Below, in pieces: positions 8,168-17,198 of a stretch of 40,311 nucleotides of DNA (position 1 is its first letter; every line of letters starts with the position of its first letter). The stretch is from an uncultured Oscillospiraceae bacterium (lineage in GTDB: Bacteria > Bacillota > Clostridia > Oscillospirales > Oscillospiraceae): the NCBI GenBank assembly GCA_944386985.1, contig CALXDD010000026.1, forward strand, positions 1-40,311, in the 5' to 3' direction. The translations under genes and the position numbers were made by a program. Below the pieces are notes generated by a model, which had not been told where the DNA came from, made no database searches, and saw nothing but the letters and a program-made list of their open reading frames with translations.

Positions 8168-9346
8168 ATGAATCGTTTCCCTGTGATCCGCCGCAGCGGC
8201 AGGTTGGCCGCGCTGGCGGTGGTGGCGGCGCTGCTTTGGACCATGAGCGTCCCCGCCTTTGCCGCGGGACTGGAGCTGAGCACCAGCTACCCCGGCATCT
8301 CAGCCCGGGCCGGAGAGACCCTGACATTCTCTCTGGACCTCACCAACAGCTCCGGCTCCGGCTGCACAGTCACCCTTACTGAGGCATCGGCCCCGGAGGG
8401 CTGGGAGGGCTATTTTACCGGCAACGGCGGTGAGATCAGCCAGGTTTACGCAAAGAGCGGTGAGAACGTGGCCGTGGCGACCTACAGCGTTACGGTGCCG
8501 TCAGATGCGGCAGAGGGGGACTACACCGTCCGTCTCCAGGCCGGCGGCGGCGGAATGTCCTCCCAGCTGACGCTGACGCTCCATGTGACCACTCAGGAGA
8601 CGGGCAGCAGCGCCATCACCGCGGAGTACCCTGACCAGGAGGGCGCCGCCGACGCCAGCTTCAGCTTCAATGTGACGGTGCGCAACAGCACTGCCGCCGA
8701 GCAGTCCTACAGCCTCTCCGCCCAGACGCCCACCGGTTGGACGGCCACCTTCAAGCCCTCCGGTGAGTCCACCCAGGTGGCGGCCATCACTGTGGACGCG
8801 GGCGGCACCCAGAATCTGACTGTGGAGGTCACCGCCCCCACCGACGCCGATGCCGGGGAGTACACCATCCCCATCACCGCCGCCTCCGGCGGGGAGACAT
8901 TGTCTACAGAGCTCAGCGTCACCATCTCCGGCAGCTACGATCTGGTTCTGTCCACCCCCAGCGGCCTTCTCAGCTTTGACGCTACCGCCAACAAGGCCGG
9001 CGACGTGACACTGAGCCTCACCAACGCCGGCAATGTGGACCTGCAGAACATCAACCTCACCACCTCCGCACCCACCGGCTGGACTGTTACCTTCTCCGAG
9101 TCCACCATCGGTACCCTGGAGGCCGGGGCCACCAAGGAGGTCACCATGACCGTGACCCCCGCCTCCGACGCCATGTCCGGGGACTATGTGCTGGGGGTCA
9201 CCGCCTCCGGGGGCGGCGGCAGCGATACTGCCCAGTTCCGGGTTACGGTGAAGACCTCCACCGGCTGGGGCATCTTGGGAGTGCTGCTGCTCCTCATCGC
9301 CGCTGCAGCCCTGTGGGCAGTGTTCCGCAAGTACGGCAGGAGGTGA
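8168..9346 (+). CDS. Secreted, membrane-anchored NEW3-repeat protein
   Basis: This 392-residue protein has a signal peptide (about 1-33, ending PAFAA), three consecutive beta-sandwich repeats of the NEW3/CARDB type (COG1470-like) with the recurrent pattern AP(E/T)GW followed by a Gly-Asp-Tyr strand, and a C-terminal membrane helix (about 365-385) with a basic RKYGRR stop. It would display its repeats outside the cell. The frame extends to a TTG at 8162, but the ATG at 8168 has AAAAGGAG at proper distance. It is followed after three bases by the ATPase of an ABC-2 exporter, a known pairing; a role as accessory or substrate-guiding part of that exporter is inference. Confidence 0.85.
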   Translation: MNRFPVIRRSGRLAALAVVAALLWTMSVPAFAAGLELSTSYPGISARAGETLTFSLDLTNSSGSGCTVTLTEASAPEGWEGYFTGNGGEISQVYAKSGENVAVATYSVTVPSDAAEGDYTVRLQAGGGGMSSQLTLTLHVTTQETGSSAITAEYPDQEGAADASFSFNVTVRNSTAAEQSYSLSAQTPTGWTATFKPSGESTQVAAITVDAGGTQNLTVEVTAPTDADAGEYTIPITAASGGETLSTELSVTISGSYDLVLSTPSGLLSFDATANKAGDVTLSLTNAGNVDLQNINLTTSAPTGWTVTFSESTIGTLEAGATKEVTMTVTPASDAMSGDYVLGVTASGGGGSDTAQFRVTVKTSTGWGILGVLLLLIAAAALWAVFRKYGRR

Positions 9347-9349
9347 GAC

Positions 9350-10360
9350 ATGGAAGCCATTCTTGAGACCAGGGGCCTCACCAAACGCTACGGTGATGTA
9401 ACGGCGGTGGACCATCTGGATCTGACGGTCTTTTCCGGGGAGGTGTTCGGCCTTCTGGGCCCCAACGGCGCGGGGAAGACCACCACAACTTTGATGCTTC
9501 TGGGGCTGACGGAGCCCACCGCCGGCACTGCGGTGATCGACGGTCACAACTGCACCCGCCAGGCTCTGGCGGTCAAGCAGATGGTGGGGTACCTGCCGGA
9601 CAATGTGGGCTTCTACCCGGACATGACCGGCCGGGAGAACCTCCTTTTCACCGGGCGGCTCAACAGTCTTTCGGAGGAGGAATGCGCCGCCCGGGCGGCC
9701 CGGCTTCTGGAGCGGGTGGGCATGACCGCCGCTGCGGACCGGAAGGCGGGCACTTATTCCCGGGGCATGCGCCAGCGGCTGGGAGTGGCGGACGTGCTGA
9801 TGAAGGACCCACGGGTCATCATCATGGACGAACCGACCCTCGGCATCGACCCGGAGGGCGTCCGGGAGCTGATGGAACTGATCCGGAAGCTCTCTACCGA
9901 GGACGGCCGGACCATTCTCATCTCCTCCCATCAGCTCTACCAGATCCAGCAGATCTGCGACCGGGTGGGTATCTTCGTCCGGGGCCGTCTGGTGGCCTGC
10001 GGCGCGGTGGAAGAACTGGGCCGCCAGCTGGAGAGCGAGGGGCGGTATATCCTGGAGCTGCGGGCGGAGGCGCTGAAGCCTCTCAAAGAGCTGCTGGAGG
10101 TGATCCCCGGTGTGGAGGAGATCACTGAGTCTGTGGAGGGCCTGCGGATCGTGTCCAGCCGGGACGTGCGCCGGGAGGTCACCGCCCGGGTGGCGGCGGC
10201 GGGGGGCACGGTGCTCCAGCTGCGCCAGAGCGGCGGCGATCTGGACGAGATCTACCGGAGATACTTTGAAAAGGAGGGTGAGGCACATGACATGGACAGC
10301 CATCCGTCAGAGGGCGGAAGAAGCGCTTTCCGTCTCCCATGGAAAAAGCGGGCGCAGTAG
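9350..10360 (+). CDS. ABC-2 type exporter, ATP-binding subunit
   Basis: The 336-residue protein has Walker A GPNGAGKT (37-44), Q-loop region VGYLPDNVG, a divergent signature YSRGMRQR in place of LSGGQ as is usual for drug/lipid ABC-2 exporters, Walker B IIMDEPT (Asp160, Glu161) and the switch His in SSHQL. A C-terminal domain of about 110 residues follows, as in gliding-motility/CcmA-like ATPases. The start ATG has AGGAGG overlapping the end of the previous gene. The last 74 bases overlap the permease gene in another frame, so the two are tightly coupled. The substrate is unknown. Confidence 0.93.
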   Translation: MEAILETRGLTKRYGDVTAVDHLDLTVFSGEVFGLLGPNGAGKTTTTLMLLGLTEPTAGTAVIDGHNCTRQALAVKQMVGYLPDNVGFYPDMTGRENLLFTGRLNSLSEEECAARAARLLERVGMTAAADRKAGTYSRGMRQRLGVADVLMKDPRVIIMDEPTLGIDPEGVRELMELIRKLSTEDGRTILISSHQLYQIQQICDRVGIFVRGRLVACGAVEELGRQLESEGRYILELRAEALKPLKELLEVIPGVEEITESVEGLRIVSSRDVRREVTARVAAAGGTVLQLRQSGGDLDEIYRRYFEKEGEAHDMDSHPSEGGRSAFRLPWKKRAQ

Positions 10361-11279
10361 GGCGGCCCTCTTCCGCAAGGAGCTGGCAGACCACCTGAAC
10401 AGCAGGCGTTTTTTCCTCATGTTCGCCCTGCTGCTCCTGGCCTCCACCGCCAGTCTCGCCGGGGCGGTGTCCACCCTTAGGGAGGCGGAGAGCGGGGAGG
10501 GCCTGTTTTTGGAGCTTTTCACCACCTCCAGTTCCTACATCTATTCCTTCGCCACCTTCCTGGCATTCCTTGGCCCCCTGGCGGGTATCGCTCTGGGGTT
10601 TGACGCTATCAACAACGAGCGGAACATGGGCACCCTCAACCGTCTGGCTGCCCAGCCCATCTACCGGGACAGCATCATCAACGCCAAGTTTCTGGCCGCA
10701 GCGGCGGCGGAGGGGGTGATGGTGCTGACCCTGGGACTCTATGTCAGTGGTATGGGCATCCTTCTTCTGGGGGTCCATCCCACCGTGGAGGAGGTACTGC
10801 GGGTGGCGGCCTTCCTGGTGCTCACCTGGGTGTACATGGCTTTCTGGCTGGCCCTCTCCATCCTCTTCTCCGTGGTCTGCCGCCATACGGCCACGGCGGC
10901 GCTGTCGGTGCTGGCCATCTGGCTGTTTTTGACGCTGTTCATGTCCCTGGTGGCGGGGGGGCTGGCCAATTTTCTCTTCCCCACCGAGGGCATCCAGGGC
11001 TTTTCCAACATGATGGCCAACTATGAGGCGGAACTGGCACTCAACCGCATCTCTCCTTACTACCTCTTTGTGGAGGCGGCGGTGACCATCCTCAACCCCA
11101 GCGTCCGCGCTGTGGGGATCATCACCACCTCCCAGCTGTCCGGCGCCATCGACAGCAGCCTCACCTTTGGTCAGAGCCTTCTGCTCATCTGGCCCCATCT
11201 GGTGGTAATGGTGGCCCTGGCCATGGCGGCTTTCGCCTGTGCCTATGTGGTCTTCATGCGCCAGGAGATCCGGGCCTGA
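10287..11279 (+). CDS. ABC-2 type exporter, permease subunit
   Basis: The 330-residue product has a cytoplasmic N-terminus, a first membrane helix in LFRKELADHLNSRRFFLMF (about residues 28-60) and about six membrane helices in all, with the extracytoplasmic stretch holding many acidic residues, matching the ABC-2 permease fold. The frame is open to 10110, but the ATG at 10287 has AAGGAGG nine bases before it and starts the conserved part; the longer version would run far inside the ATPase gene. It ends the NEW3-ATPase-permease operon, which is closed by a terminator. Confidence 0.9.
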   Translation: MTWTAIRQRAEEALSVSHGKSGRSRAALFRKELADHLNSRRFFLMFALLLLASTASLAGAVSTLREAESGEGLFLELFTTSSSYIYSFATFLAFLGPLAGIALGFDAINNERNMGTLNRLAAQPIYRDSIINAKFLAAAAAEGVMVLTLGLYVSGMGILLLGVHPTVEEVLRVAAFLVLTWVYMAFWLALSILFSVVCRHTATAALSVLAIWLFLTLFMSLVAGGLANFLFPTEGIQGFSNMMANYEAELALNRISPYYLFVEAAVTILNPSVRAVGIITTSQLSGAIDSSLTFGQSLLLIWPHLVVMVALAMAAFACAYVVFMRQEIRA

Positions 11280-11299
11280 CAGCCTGTTCGCTCTTCTCA

Positions 11300-11336
11300 G
11301 CCCCGGCCCGCCTTTCGGCGGCGCCGGGGCTTTTTT
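11300..11336 (+). terminator. Terminator after the ABC exporter operon
   Basis: GCCCCGGCCCGCC pairs with GGCGGCGCCGGGGC (13 bp, one bulged C) around a TTTC loop, followed by six Ts. Confidence 0.9.
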
Positions 11337-11444
11337 GGGGAAAAACAGACTTCTGCTCCAAAATTTCAAAATACCTACTTTTCAAACGGGGAATTTTATA
11401 TTAGAATGTGTGCAGTATGACATTAAGGGAGGATGTGTTCCCCT

Positions 11445-12173
11445 ATGGAAAACATGGAAAAACCCAAGTATAGCCGGGTGCTGCTGAAAATCAGCGGCGA
11501 GGCCCTGGCCGGTGATCGTCACTTCGGCCTCGATTTTGACGTGATCACCAGCGTCTGTGAGGTGATCCGGCAGGCAGTGGACATGGGTGTCCAGGTGGGC
11601 ATCGTCATCGGCGGCGGCAACTTCTGGCGGGGCCTCAAGGACGGCAACGGCAAGATGGAGCGGGTCCGGGCCGACCACATGGGTATGCTGGCCACCACCA
11701 TGAACTGTCTTGCCATGGCGGATGTGCTGGAGCAGCTGGGCGTGGGCGTCCGGGTGCAGACAGCGGTGGAGATGCGCGCGGTGGCGGAGCCCTATATCCG
11801 CTCCCGGGCCATCCGGCACCTGGAGAAGGGCAGGGTGGTGATTTTCGGCTGCGGCACCGGAAACCCCTTCTTTTCCACGGATACCGCCGCGGTGCTCCGG
11901 GCCGCTGAGATCGGCGCGGACGTGATCCTCTTGGCCAAGAACATCGACGGCGTCTACAGCGCCGACCCCAACAAGGACAGCTCCGCCGTCAAGTATGACC
12001 AGATCAGCTACGACGACGTGCTGGCCAAGCACCTGGCGGTGATGGATTCCACCGCCACCAGCCTCAGCATGGACAACCGCATCCCCATCCATGTGTTTGC
12101 GCTGAAGGACCCCCAGAATATTATCCGTGCCCTGAAGGGCGAAAAGATCGGCACCATTGTGAAGGAGGACTAA
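11445..12173 (+). CDS. pyrH: UMP kinase
   Basis: UMP kinase makes UDP from UMP and ATP and is the bacterial hexameric amino-acid-kinase type, not related to eukaryotic UMP/CMP kinases. The 242-residue product has the motifs [17 protein letters not shown], and [16 protein letters not shown]. Possible ATGs are 11433, 11445 and 11454. The first touches the site AAGGGAGG and is too close; 11445 is 12 bases away and gives the normal family length, so it is preferred with some doubt. A weak promoter could lie in the AT-rich part at 11375-11410. It opens the pyrH-frr-uppS-cdsA-dxr-rseP-ispG-polC run. Confidence 0.95.
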   Translation: MENMEKPKYSRVLLKISGEALAGDRHFGLDFDVITSVCEVIRQAVDMGVQVGIVIGGGNFWRGLKDGNGKMERVRADHMGMLATTMNCLAMADVLEQLGVGVRVQTAVEMRAVAEPYIRSRAIRHLEKGRVVIFGCGTGNPFFSTDTAAVLRAAEIGADVILLAKNIDGVYSADPNKDSSAVKYDQISYDDVLAKHLAVMDSTATSLSMDNRIPIHVFALKDPQNIIRALKGEKIGTIVKED

Positions 12174-12176
12174 AGG

Positions 12177-12734
12177 ATGTTAAAGGACGAGTATAAGATT
12201 TTTGAGGACAAAATGAAGAAATCCATCGAATCCGTGTCGGCGGACTTTGCTGCGGTGCGGGCCGGCCGGGCCAACGCCGCCGTGCTGGACCGGATCATGG
12301 TGGACTACTACGGCACCCCCACCCCCATCCAGCAGATCGCGTCCATCGCTTCTCCCGATCCCCGCTCCCTGGTGATCCAGCCCTGGGACGCCTCCGCTGT
12401 GAAGGCCATTGAGAAGGCCATCCAGGAGTCCGACCTCGGCATCAATCCCGCCAACGACGGCAAGGTGCTGCGCCTGCTGTTCCCCCAGCTCACCGAGGAG
12501 CGCCGCAAGGAGCTGACCAAGCAGATCGGCAAGTACGCCGAGGGGGGCAAGGTGGCCATCCGCAACATCCGCCGGGACGCTCTGGAGAAGTTCAAGAAGC
12601 TGCAGAAGGACGGCGAGATCACCGAGGACGATCTGAAGGTCGCCGAGAAGGATATCCAGAAGCTCACCGACGAGATGACCAAGAAGGTGGATGAGCTCTA
12701 CGCCGCCAAGGAGAAGGAACTGATGGCAGTCTGA
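12177..12734 (+). CDS. frr: Ribosome recycling factor
   Basis: With EF-G this factor splits the post-termination ribosome. The 185-residue product shows the RRF pattern throughout: VRAGRANAAVLDRI, the hinge YYGTPTPIQQIASI, LNP-like GINPANDG and the KxIRNIRRDA helix followed by the long C-terminal helix. The ATG lies three bases after the pyrH stop; its site AAGGAGG is inside the last codons of pyrH. pyrH-frr adjacency is nearly universal in bacteria. Confidence 0.97.
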   Translation: MLKDEYKIFEDKMKKSIESVSADFAAVRAGRANAAVLDRIMVDYYGTPTPIQQIASIASPDPRSLVIQPWDASAVKAIEKAIQESDLGINPANDGKVLRLLFPQLTEERRKELTKQIGKYAEGGKVAIRNIRRDALEKFKKLQKDGEITEDDLKVAEKDIQKLTDEMTKKVDELYAAKEKELMAV

Positions 12735-12761
12735 TTGCCGTCTTGAAAGGACTACCAATAG

Positions 12762-13523
12762 ATGAAGCTTGCTTTTTGGAAGAAGAAAAGCGGTGGCGGA
12801 GCGGGGCAGGTGGATTTTGACCACTTGCCCCGCCACGTTGCTATTATCCTGGACGGCAACGGCCGCTGGGCCAAGCGGCGGGGCCTGCCCCGCACCGCGG
12901 GGCACAAGGTGGGGGCGGAGACCTTCCGCACCATCGCCACCTACTGCAGGGACATTGGTCTTGACTATCTCACCGTCTACGCCTTCTCCACGGAGAACTG
13001 GAAGCGGCCGGAGGAGGAGGTGGACACCATCATGGACCTTCTGAAGAAGTATATGCTGGAGGCCATCGACACCATGGAGCGGGACAATGTGCGCCTGCGT
13101 TTTGTAGGGGATCTGTCGGTACTCAGCGACGAGCTGAAGGCCCTGGCCGCCCGGTGCGACGCCATTTCGGCAAAGCTCACCGGCTGCCAGTGCAACATCT
13201 GCCTCAACTACGGCGGCCGGGCGGAGATCGTTCACGCCGCCAGTGAGTTTGCGAGAGATTGCACGGAGGGAAAGGCGAAGCCGGAGGAGCTGACGGAGGA
13301 GATTTTTGAGAACTATCTCTACACCGCTGGCATCCCCAGCCCGGAGCTTCTCATCCGCCCCGGCGGAGAGCAGCGGCTCAGCAATTTCCTCCTGTGGCAG
13401 TGCGCCTATGCGGAGTTTTACTATACCGATGTGCTGTGGCCTGATTTCACGGTGGAGGAACTCCACAGGGCCTTCGCCGCTTACCAGCGGCGGGACCGTC
13501 GGTTTGGAGGTGTGAAGCAATGA
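12762..13523 (+). CDS. uppS: Undecaprenyl diphosphate synthase (cis-prenyltransferase)
   Basis: This 253-residue enzyme adds isopentenyl units in cis to farnesyl diphosphate, giving the C55 lipid that carries peptidoglycan and wall polymers. The motifs ILDGNGRWAKRR (catalytic Asp31), TVYAFSTENWKRP and RPGGEQRLSNFLLWQ are present. The usual RTSGE/RTGGE is RPGGE here, a small change. The first 20 residues are a basic, Gly-rich extension. Its stop overlaps the start of cdsA as ATGA, pointing to coupled translation. Confidence 0.96.
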   Translation: MKLAFWKKKSGGGAGQVDFDHLPRHVAIILDGNGRWAKRRGLPRTAGHKVGAETFRTIATYCRDIGLDYLTVYAFSTENWKRPEEEVDTIMDLLKKYMLEAIDTMERDNVRLRFVGDLSVLSDELKALAARCDAISAKLTGCQCNICLNYGGRAEIVHAASEFARDCTEGKAKPEELTEEIFENYLYTAGIPSPELLIRPGGEQRLSNFLLWQCAYAEFYYTDVLWPDFTVEELHRAFAAYQRRDRRFGGVKQ

Positions 13524-14392
13524 AATCGAGAGTGCTGGTCGGCATTGTGGGGGTTCCCTTCCTGGTTTTGGTGCTGGGCTGGGCGCCGGACTGGGCCACA
13601 CTGATTTTGGTGGCTGGGATGTGCGCCATCGGCGCCTGGGAGCTGATGCACGCCGTGGCCGGGGAGGCGGGGAAGCCCCTTCTTTCGCTGACGGTGGCAG
13701 CGGCGGCGTTGGTGCCGGTGTGCGTCTATTTCGAGATGGCCGAGGCCCTGGAGAAGGCGGAGGGACTGACCGGGCTTCCCCTGTTGGGCCTGCTGGCGGC
13801 GGTCTTCATCTTCCTGACCTTTGCCATGGCCATCCGCCGCTATGACCGGCAGGAGGCCATCCCCTTTGCCGACGTTACCGCCGCCCTGTTTGCCGGGCTG
13901 GTGTTTCCCATCATGCTCTCCTGCCTGCTGCGGCTGCGGATGGTGCCTTATATCGGGATGCTGCTGGTATTTTTTCCACTCTGCATCTCTTTTGGCAGCG
14001 ACACCTTCGCCTATTTTTCCGGTCTTCTGTTCGGAAAGCACAAGCTCTCCCCCCGTGTCAGCCCGAAAAAGACTGTGGAGGGGGCCATTGGCGGCCTTGT
14101 GGGCGGCGTGGTCGGTATGATGATCATGCCCTTTGTGGGGGGCGCGGTGCTCAGCGACGCCTTTATGTCCCCCGCGGAGGCGGCGCTCTTCGGACTGGTG
14201 GGCAGTGCTGTCAGCCAGATCGGAGATCTGAGCTTCTCTGTCATCAAACGGGAGTTTGGCGTCAAGGACTACGGCAAGCTTCTGCCCGGCCACGGCGGTA
14301 TCCTGGACCGGTTTGACAGTGTCACCTTCGCCGCCCCCGCCGTATGGCTGACCCTGCGGCTGATGTGGGGGGGCGTGCTGTTCCCCGTGTAA
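13520..14392 (+). CDS. cdsA: Phosphatidate cytidylyltransferase (CDP-diglyceride synthase)
   Basis: The enzyme forms CDP-diacylglycerol from phosphatidate and CTP, the branch point of phospholipid synthesis. The 290-residue product is mostly membrane helices (about eight) and carries the CdsA signature near the C-terminus, SVIKREFGVKDYGKLLPGHG followed by GILDRFDS. Start by ATGA overlap with uppS. Continues into dxr after 14 bases. Confidence 0.95.
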   Translation: MKSRVLVGIVGVPFLVLVLGWAPDWATLILVAGMCAIGAWELMHAVAGEAGKPLLSLTVAAAALVPVCVYFEMAEALEKAEGLTGLPLLGLLAAVFIFLTFAMAIRRYDRQEAIPFADVTAALFAGLVFPIMLSCLLRLRMVPYIGMLLVFFPLCISFGSDTFAYFSGLLFGKHKLSPRVSPKKTVEGAIGGLVGGVVGMMIMPFVGGAVLSDAFMSPAEAALFGLVGSAVSQIGDLSFSVIKREFGVKDYGKLLPGHGGILDRFDSVTFAAPAVWLTLRLMWGGVLFPV

Positions 14393-14406
14393 AGAGGAGA
14401 GAGGAT

Positions 14407-15555
14407 ATGAGCAAGACGATTTCCCTCCTGGGCTCCACCGGCTCCATCGGCCGGCAGACCTTGGAGGTGGCCCGGGAGCTTGGTCTCCGGGTAGCGGCCC
14501 TCACCGCCAACCAGAGCGTGGATCTTCTGGAGCAGCAGGCCCGGGAATTCCTGCCGGGGCTGGTGGTGCTGGGGGACATGGCCTCCGCCATGGACCTGGC
14601 GGGCCGTCTCAAGGGACTGCCCATCCGGGTGGCCTACGGCATGGAGGGCCTCATCGAGGCCGCTTCCCTCCCGGAGGCAGACACGGTGGTCACCGCTGTG
14701 GTGGGCATGGTGGGCCTTCGTCCCACTTTGGCCGCCATTGAGAAGGGTAAACGGATTGCCCTTGCCAACAAGGAGACTCTGGTCTGCGCCGGGGAGCTGG
14801 TGATGGCGGCGGCGGACCGCTGCGGCGCGGAGATCGTGCCGGTGGACAGCGAACACTCCGCCATCTTCCAGTGTCTCCAGGGCTGCCGGGACAGAGGAGA
14901 GGTGCGAAAGCTGATCCTCACCTGCTCCGGCGGACCCTTCTACGGCAAGACCTTTGAAGAACTGGAGGGGATGACCAGGGAGAAGGCCCTCCGGCATCCC
15001 AACTGGTCCATGGGGGCCAAGATCACCGTGGACTGCGCCACGCTGATGAACAAGGGCCTGGAGTTTATCGAGGCCATGCGGCTCTACCGGGTGACGCCGG
15101 ACCAGATCCAGGTGGTGATCCACCGTCAGAGCATCGTCCACTCCCTGGTGGAGTACCGGGACGGGGCGGTTCTGGCCCAGTTGGGTACCCCGGATATGCG
15201 CCTGCCCATCCGCTATGCCCTCACCTGGCCCCACCGGACCCAGTCTCCGGCGGAGCCTTTGGACCTTCTCAACTGTCCGCCCCTCACTTTTGCCCCGCCG
15301 GATCTTGCGGCCTTCCCCAGTCTGGGGCTGGCCATGGACTGCGCCCGCACCGGCGGTACCTCCTGCGCCATCCTCAACGGCGCCAACGAGGCGGCGGTGG
15401 GCCTCTTTTTGGAGGGGAAGATCGGCTTCAACCAGATCCCTCGTCTGGTAAAATCCGCGCTGGACCGGTTGGAAGTGAAATGGAATCCGGAACTGGCGGA
15501 TATACTGGAAGCAGATCAGGCTTCCAGACGTGTTGTTTTGGAGGAATCCAAATAA
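14407..15555 (+). CDS. dxr: 1-deoxy-D-xylulose 5-phosphate reductoisomerase
   Basis: This enzyme makes 2-C-methyl-D-erythritol 4-phosphate, the committed step of the MEP isoprenoid pathway, with NADPH. The 382-residue product has the NADPH motif LLGSTGSIGRQT at the N-terminus, NKETLVCAGE, the metal ligands Asp147 and Glu149 in PVDSEHSAIFQ, and Glu219 in MNKGLEFIEA. The frame is open 21 codons upstream into cdsA, but the ATG at 14407 follows AGAGGAGAGAGG and begins right at the conserved part. With ispG downstream it shows that this organism uses the MEP route. Confidence 0.97.
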   Translation: MSKTISLLGSTGSIGRQTLEVARELGLRVAALTANQSVDLLEQQAREFLPGLVVLGDMASAMDLAGRLKGLPIRVAYGMEGLIEAASLPEADTVVTAVVGMVGLRPTLAAIEKGKRIALANKETLVCAGELVMAAADRCGAEIVPVDSEHSAIFQCLQGCRDRGEVRKLILTCSGGPFYGKTFEELEGMTREKALRHPNWSMGAKITVDCATLMNKGLEFIEAMRLYRVTPDQIQVVIHRQSIVHSLVEYRDGAVLAQLGTPDMRLPIRYALTWPHRTQSPAEPLDLLNCPPLTFAPPDLAAFPSLGLAMDCARTGGTSCAILNGANEAAVGLFLEGKIGFNQIPRLVKSALDRLEVKWNPELADILEADQASRRVVLEESK

Positions 15556-15570
15556 GGAGAGTTCAATCGT

Positions 15571-16638
15571 ATGGTCTATATCTTAGCGGCTATTATCATC
15601 TTCGGGGTGCTCATCGCCGTTCACGAGTGGGGGCACTACATTGCTGCCCGGCTCTGCGGCGTCACCGTTCATGAGTTTGCCATCGGCATGGGGCCAAAGC
15701 TCTACCACAAGGAGAAAAATGGCTGCCTCTACACCCTGCGCCTGCTGCCCATCGGCGGCTACTGCGCCTTAGAGGGGGAGGAGGAGGAATCCGACGATCC
15801 CCACAGCCTTAACAATCAGAATCTCTTTAAGAAGATTGTCATTTTCGCTGCCGGCGCCTTTATGAACTTTGTGGCGGGGCTGGTAATCATCCTGATCCTC
15901 TTTGCCAACGCAGGAGGCTTCTACACTGCGGAGGTCACCGGGGTCCGGGAGGACTTCGCCTATGGCGGGGAGACGGGCATTCAGGTGGGAGATGTGATCT
16001 ACCGCATCGACGGCCACCGGATCTACAATCGCTCCGACGTGGAGCTCTTTCTGGGCCGGGGCGACGGCCAGGGGTACAGCATTGAGGTCATGCGGGACGG
16101 CAAGCGGATCGATGTGGGCTATATCCCTCTGACAGAGTATACGGAGGAGGACGGCACCACCGTTCAGGCCATCGGCATTACCATCGGCGGTGTGGAGAAG
16201 GCCACCCTTGGCGCCAAGCTCCGGTACAGCTGGTATCAGGCCATCGACTTTGTGCGCCTGGTGTGGATCAGCTTGGGCGACCTTCTGTCCGGCGCGGTGG
16301 GCATGGAGCAGCTCAGCGGCCCGGTGGGCATTGTGGACGCCCTCTCCGAGGTGGGCAGTGATCCGGAGCTGTCCCCCACAGTGTGGGACGCGTTGTGGAA
16401 CATCGGCTACTTTGCCGCCCTCATCGCGGTGAACTTAGCGGTGATGAACCTGCTGCCCATTCCCGCCCTGGATGGGTGCAAAATCCTTTTCCTGCTGGTG
16501 AACGGGTTGACCATGCTGCTCTTTAAGCGGCAGATTCCGCCCAAATATGAGAACTATATCCACGCAGCCGGCTTCGTGCTGCTCATGGGGCTGATGGTGG
16601 TGGCGACCTTCCAGGACGTCTGGCGGATCATCAAATAA
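15571..16638 (+). CDS. rseP: RseP-type site-2 intramembrane metalloprotease
   Basis: Site-2 proteases cut anti-sigma factors or signal peptides inside the membrane (RasP in Bacillus). The 355-residue product has the zinc motif HEWGH (18-22) in the first membrane helix, one PDZ domain (about 120-200; GIQVGDVIYRIDG) and the C-terminal motif NLLPIPALDGCK that supplies the third zinc ligand. The motif usually ends LDGG; here the second Gly is Cys. AAGGAGA lies ten bases before the ATG. It sits between dxr and ispG, its usual neighbours. Confidence 0.95.
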   Translation: MVYILAAIIIFGVLIAVHEWGHYIAARLCGVTVHEFAIGMGPKLYHKEKNGCLYTLRLLPIGGYCALEGEEEESDDPHSLNNQNLFKKIVIFAAGAFMNFVAGLVIILILFANAGGFYTAEVTGVREDFAYGGETGIQVGDVIYRIDGHRIYNRSDVELFLGRGDGQGYSIEVMRDGKRIDVGYIPLTEYTEEDGTTVQAIGITIGGVEKATLGAKLRYSWYQAIDFVRLVWISLGDLLSGAVGMEQLSGPVGIVDALSEVGSDPELSPTVWDALWNIGYFAALIAVNLAVMNLLPIPALDGCKILFLLVNGLTMLLFKRQIPPKYENYIHAAGFVLLMGLMVVATFQDVWRIIK

Positions 16639-16667
16639 GTAGAAAATAGGCGAAAGGGGGAGGGAAG

Positions 16668-17198
16668 ATGACGGTTTCACTGCGGCCCTGGCGGGCGGAG
16701 GATATCCCTGCTCTGGCCCGGTATGCCGACGATCCCCGGATCGCGGCCAACCTCCGGGACGCCTTCCCCAGCCCCTATACAAGGGCGGATGCCCAGTGGT
16801 TTGTGGAGGACTGCATGGCCCGGGACGAGAACGATGTTCTCTTCCGGGCCATCATGGCAGACGGTCAGATGGCAGGCAGCATCAGCGTGGTTCGGGGCGC
16901 TGATGTGTACCGCCAAAGCGGAGAGCTTGGCTACTGGCTGGCCGTCCCCTTCTGGGGACAGGGCATTATGACCGCCGCGGTGGAGCAGATCTGTCGGGAG
17001 GCCTTTGACTCCCTTGGATTGGTGCGGATCTTTGCAGAGGTTTTTGCCTGCAACACCGCCTCCCGGCGGGTGCTGGAGAAGGCGGGGTTCCAGCTGGAGG
17101 GAATCCTTCAAAAGAGTGTAACAAAAAACGGACAGCTGTATGACTCCTGCCTCTACGGCCTGGTGCGGCAGAGGGGAGAGGAAGGGAGAGAGACATGA
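16668..17198 (+). CDS. GNAT-family acetyltransferase (RimJ/RimL-like)
   Basis: The 176-residue product begins LRPWRAEDIPALARYADDP, the RimJ/RimL-type start, and contains the acetyl-CoA loop region ELGYWLAVPFWGQGIMTAAV followed by CNTASRRVLEKAGFQLEG near the C-terminus. It would transfer an acetyl group from acetyl-CoA to a protein N-terminus or small amine; the substrate cannot be told. It is inserted between rseP and ispG and overlaps the start of ispG as ATGA, so it is expressed with the isoprenoid genes. Confidence 0.92.
   Translation: MTVSLRPWRAEDIPALARYADDPRIAANLRDAFPSPYTRADAQWFVEDCMARDENDVLFRAIMADGQMAGSISVVRGADVYRQSGELGYWLAVPFWGQGIMTAAVEQICREAFDSLGLVRIFAEVFACNTASRRVLEKAGFQLEGILQKSVTKNGQLYDSCLYGLVRQRGEEGRET

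Noticed and set aside
10110-10286. Upstream extension of the ABC permease to 10110
   Set aside because: It would overlap the ATPase gene by 250 bases and lacks a ribosome site; the ATG at 10287 has a strong one.
8501-10303. 600-codon open frame on the minus strand
   Set aside because: It is antisense to the NEW3 and ABC ATPase genes, rich in His/Gly/Arg as expected from GC-rich codon shadow, and has no ribosome site or family motif.
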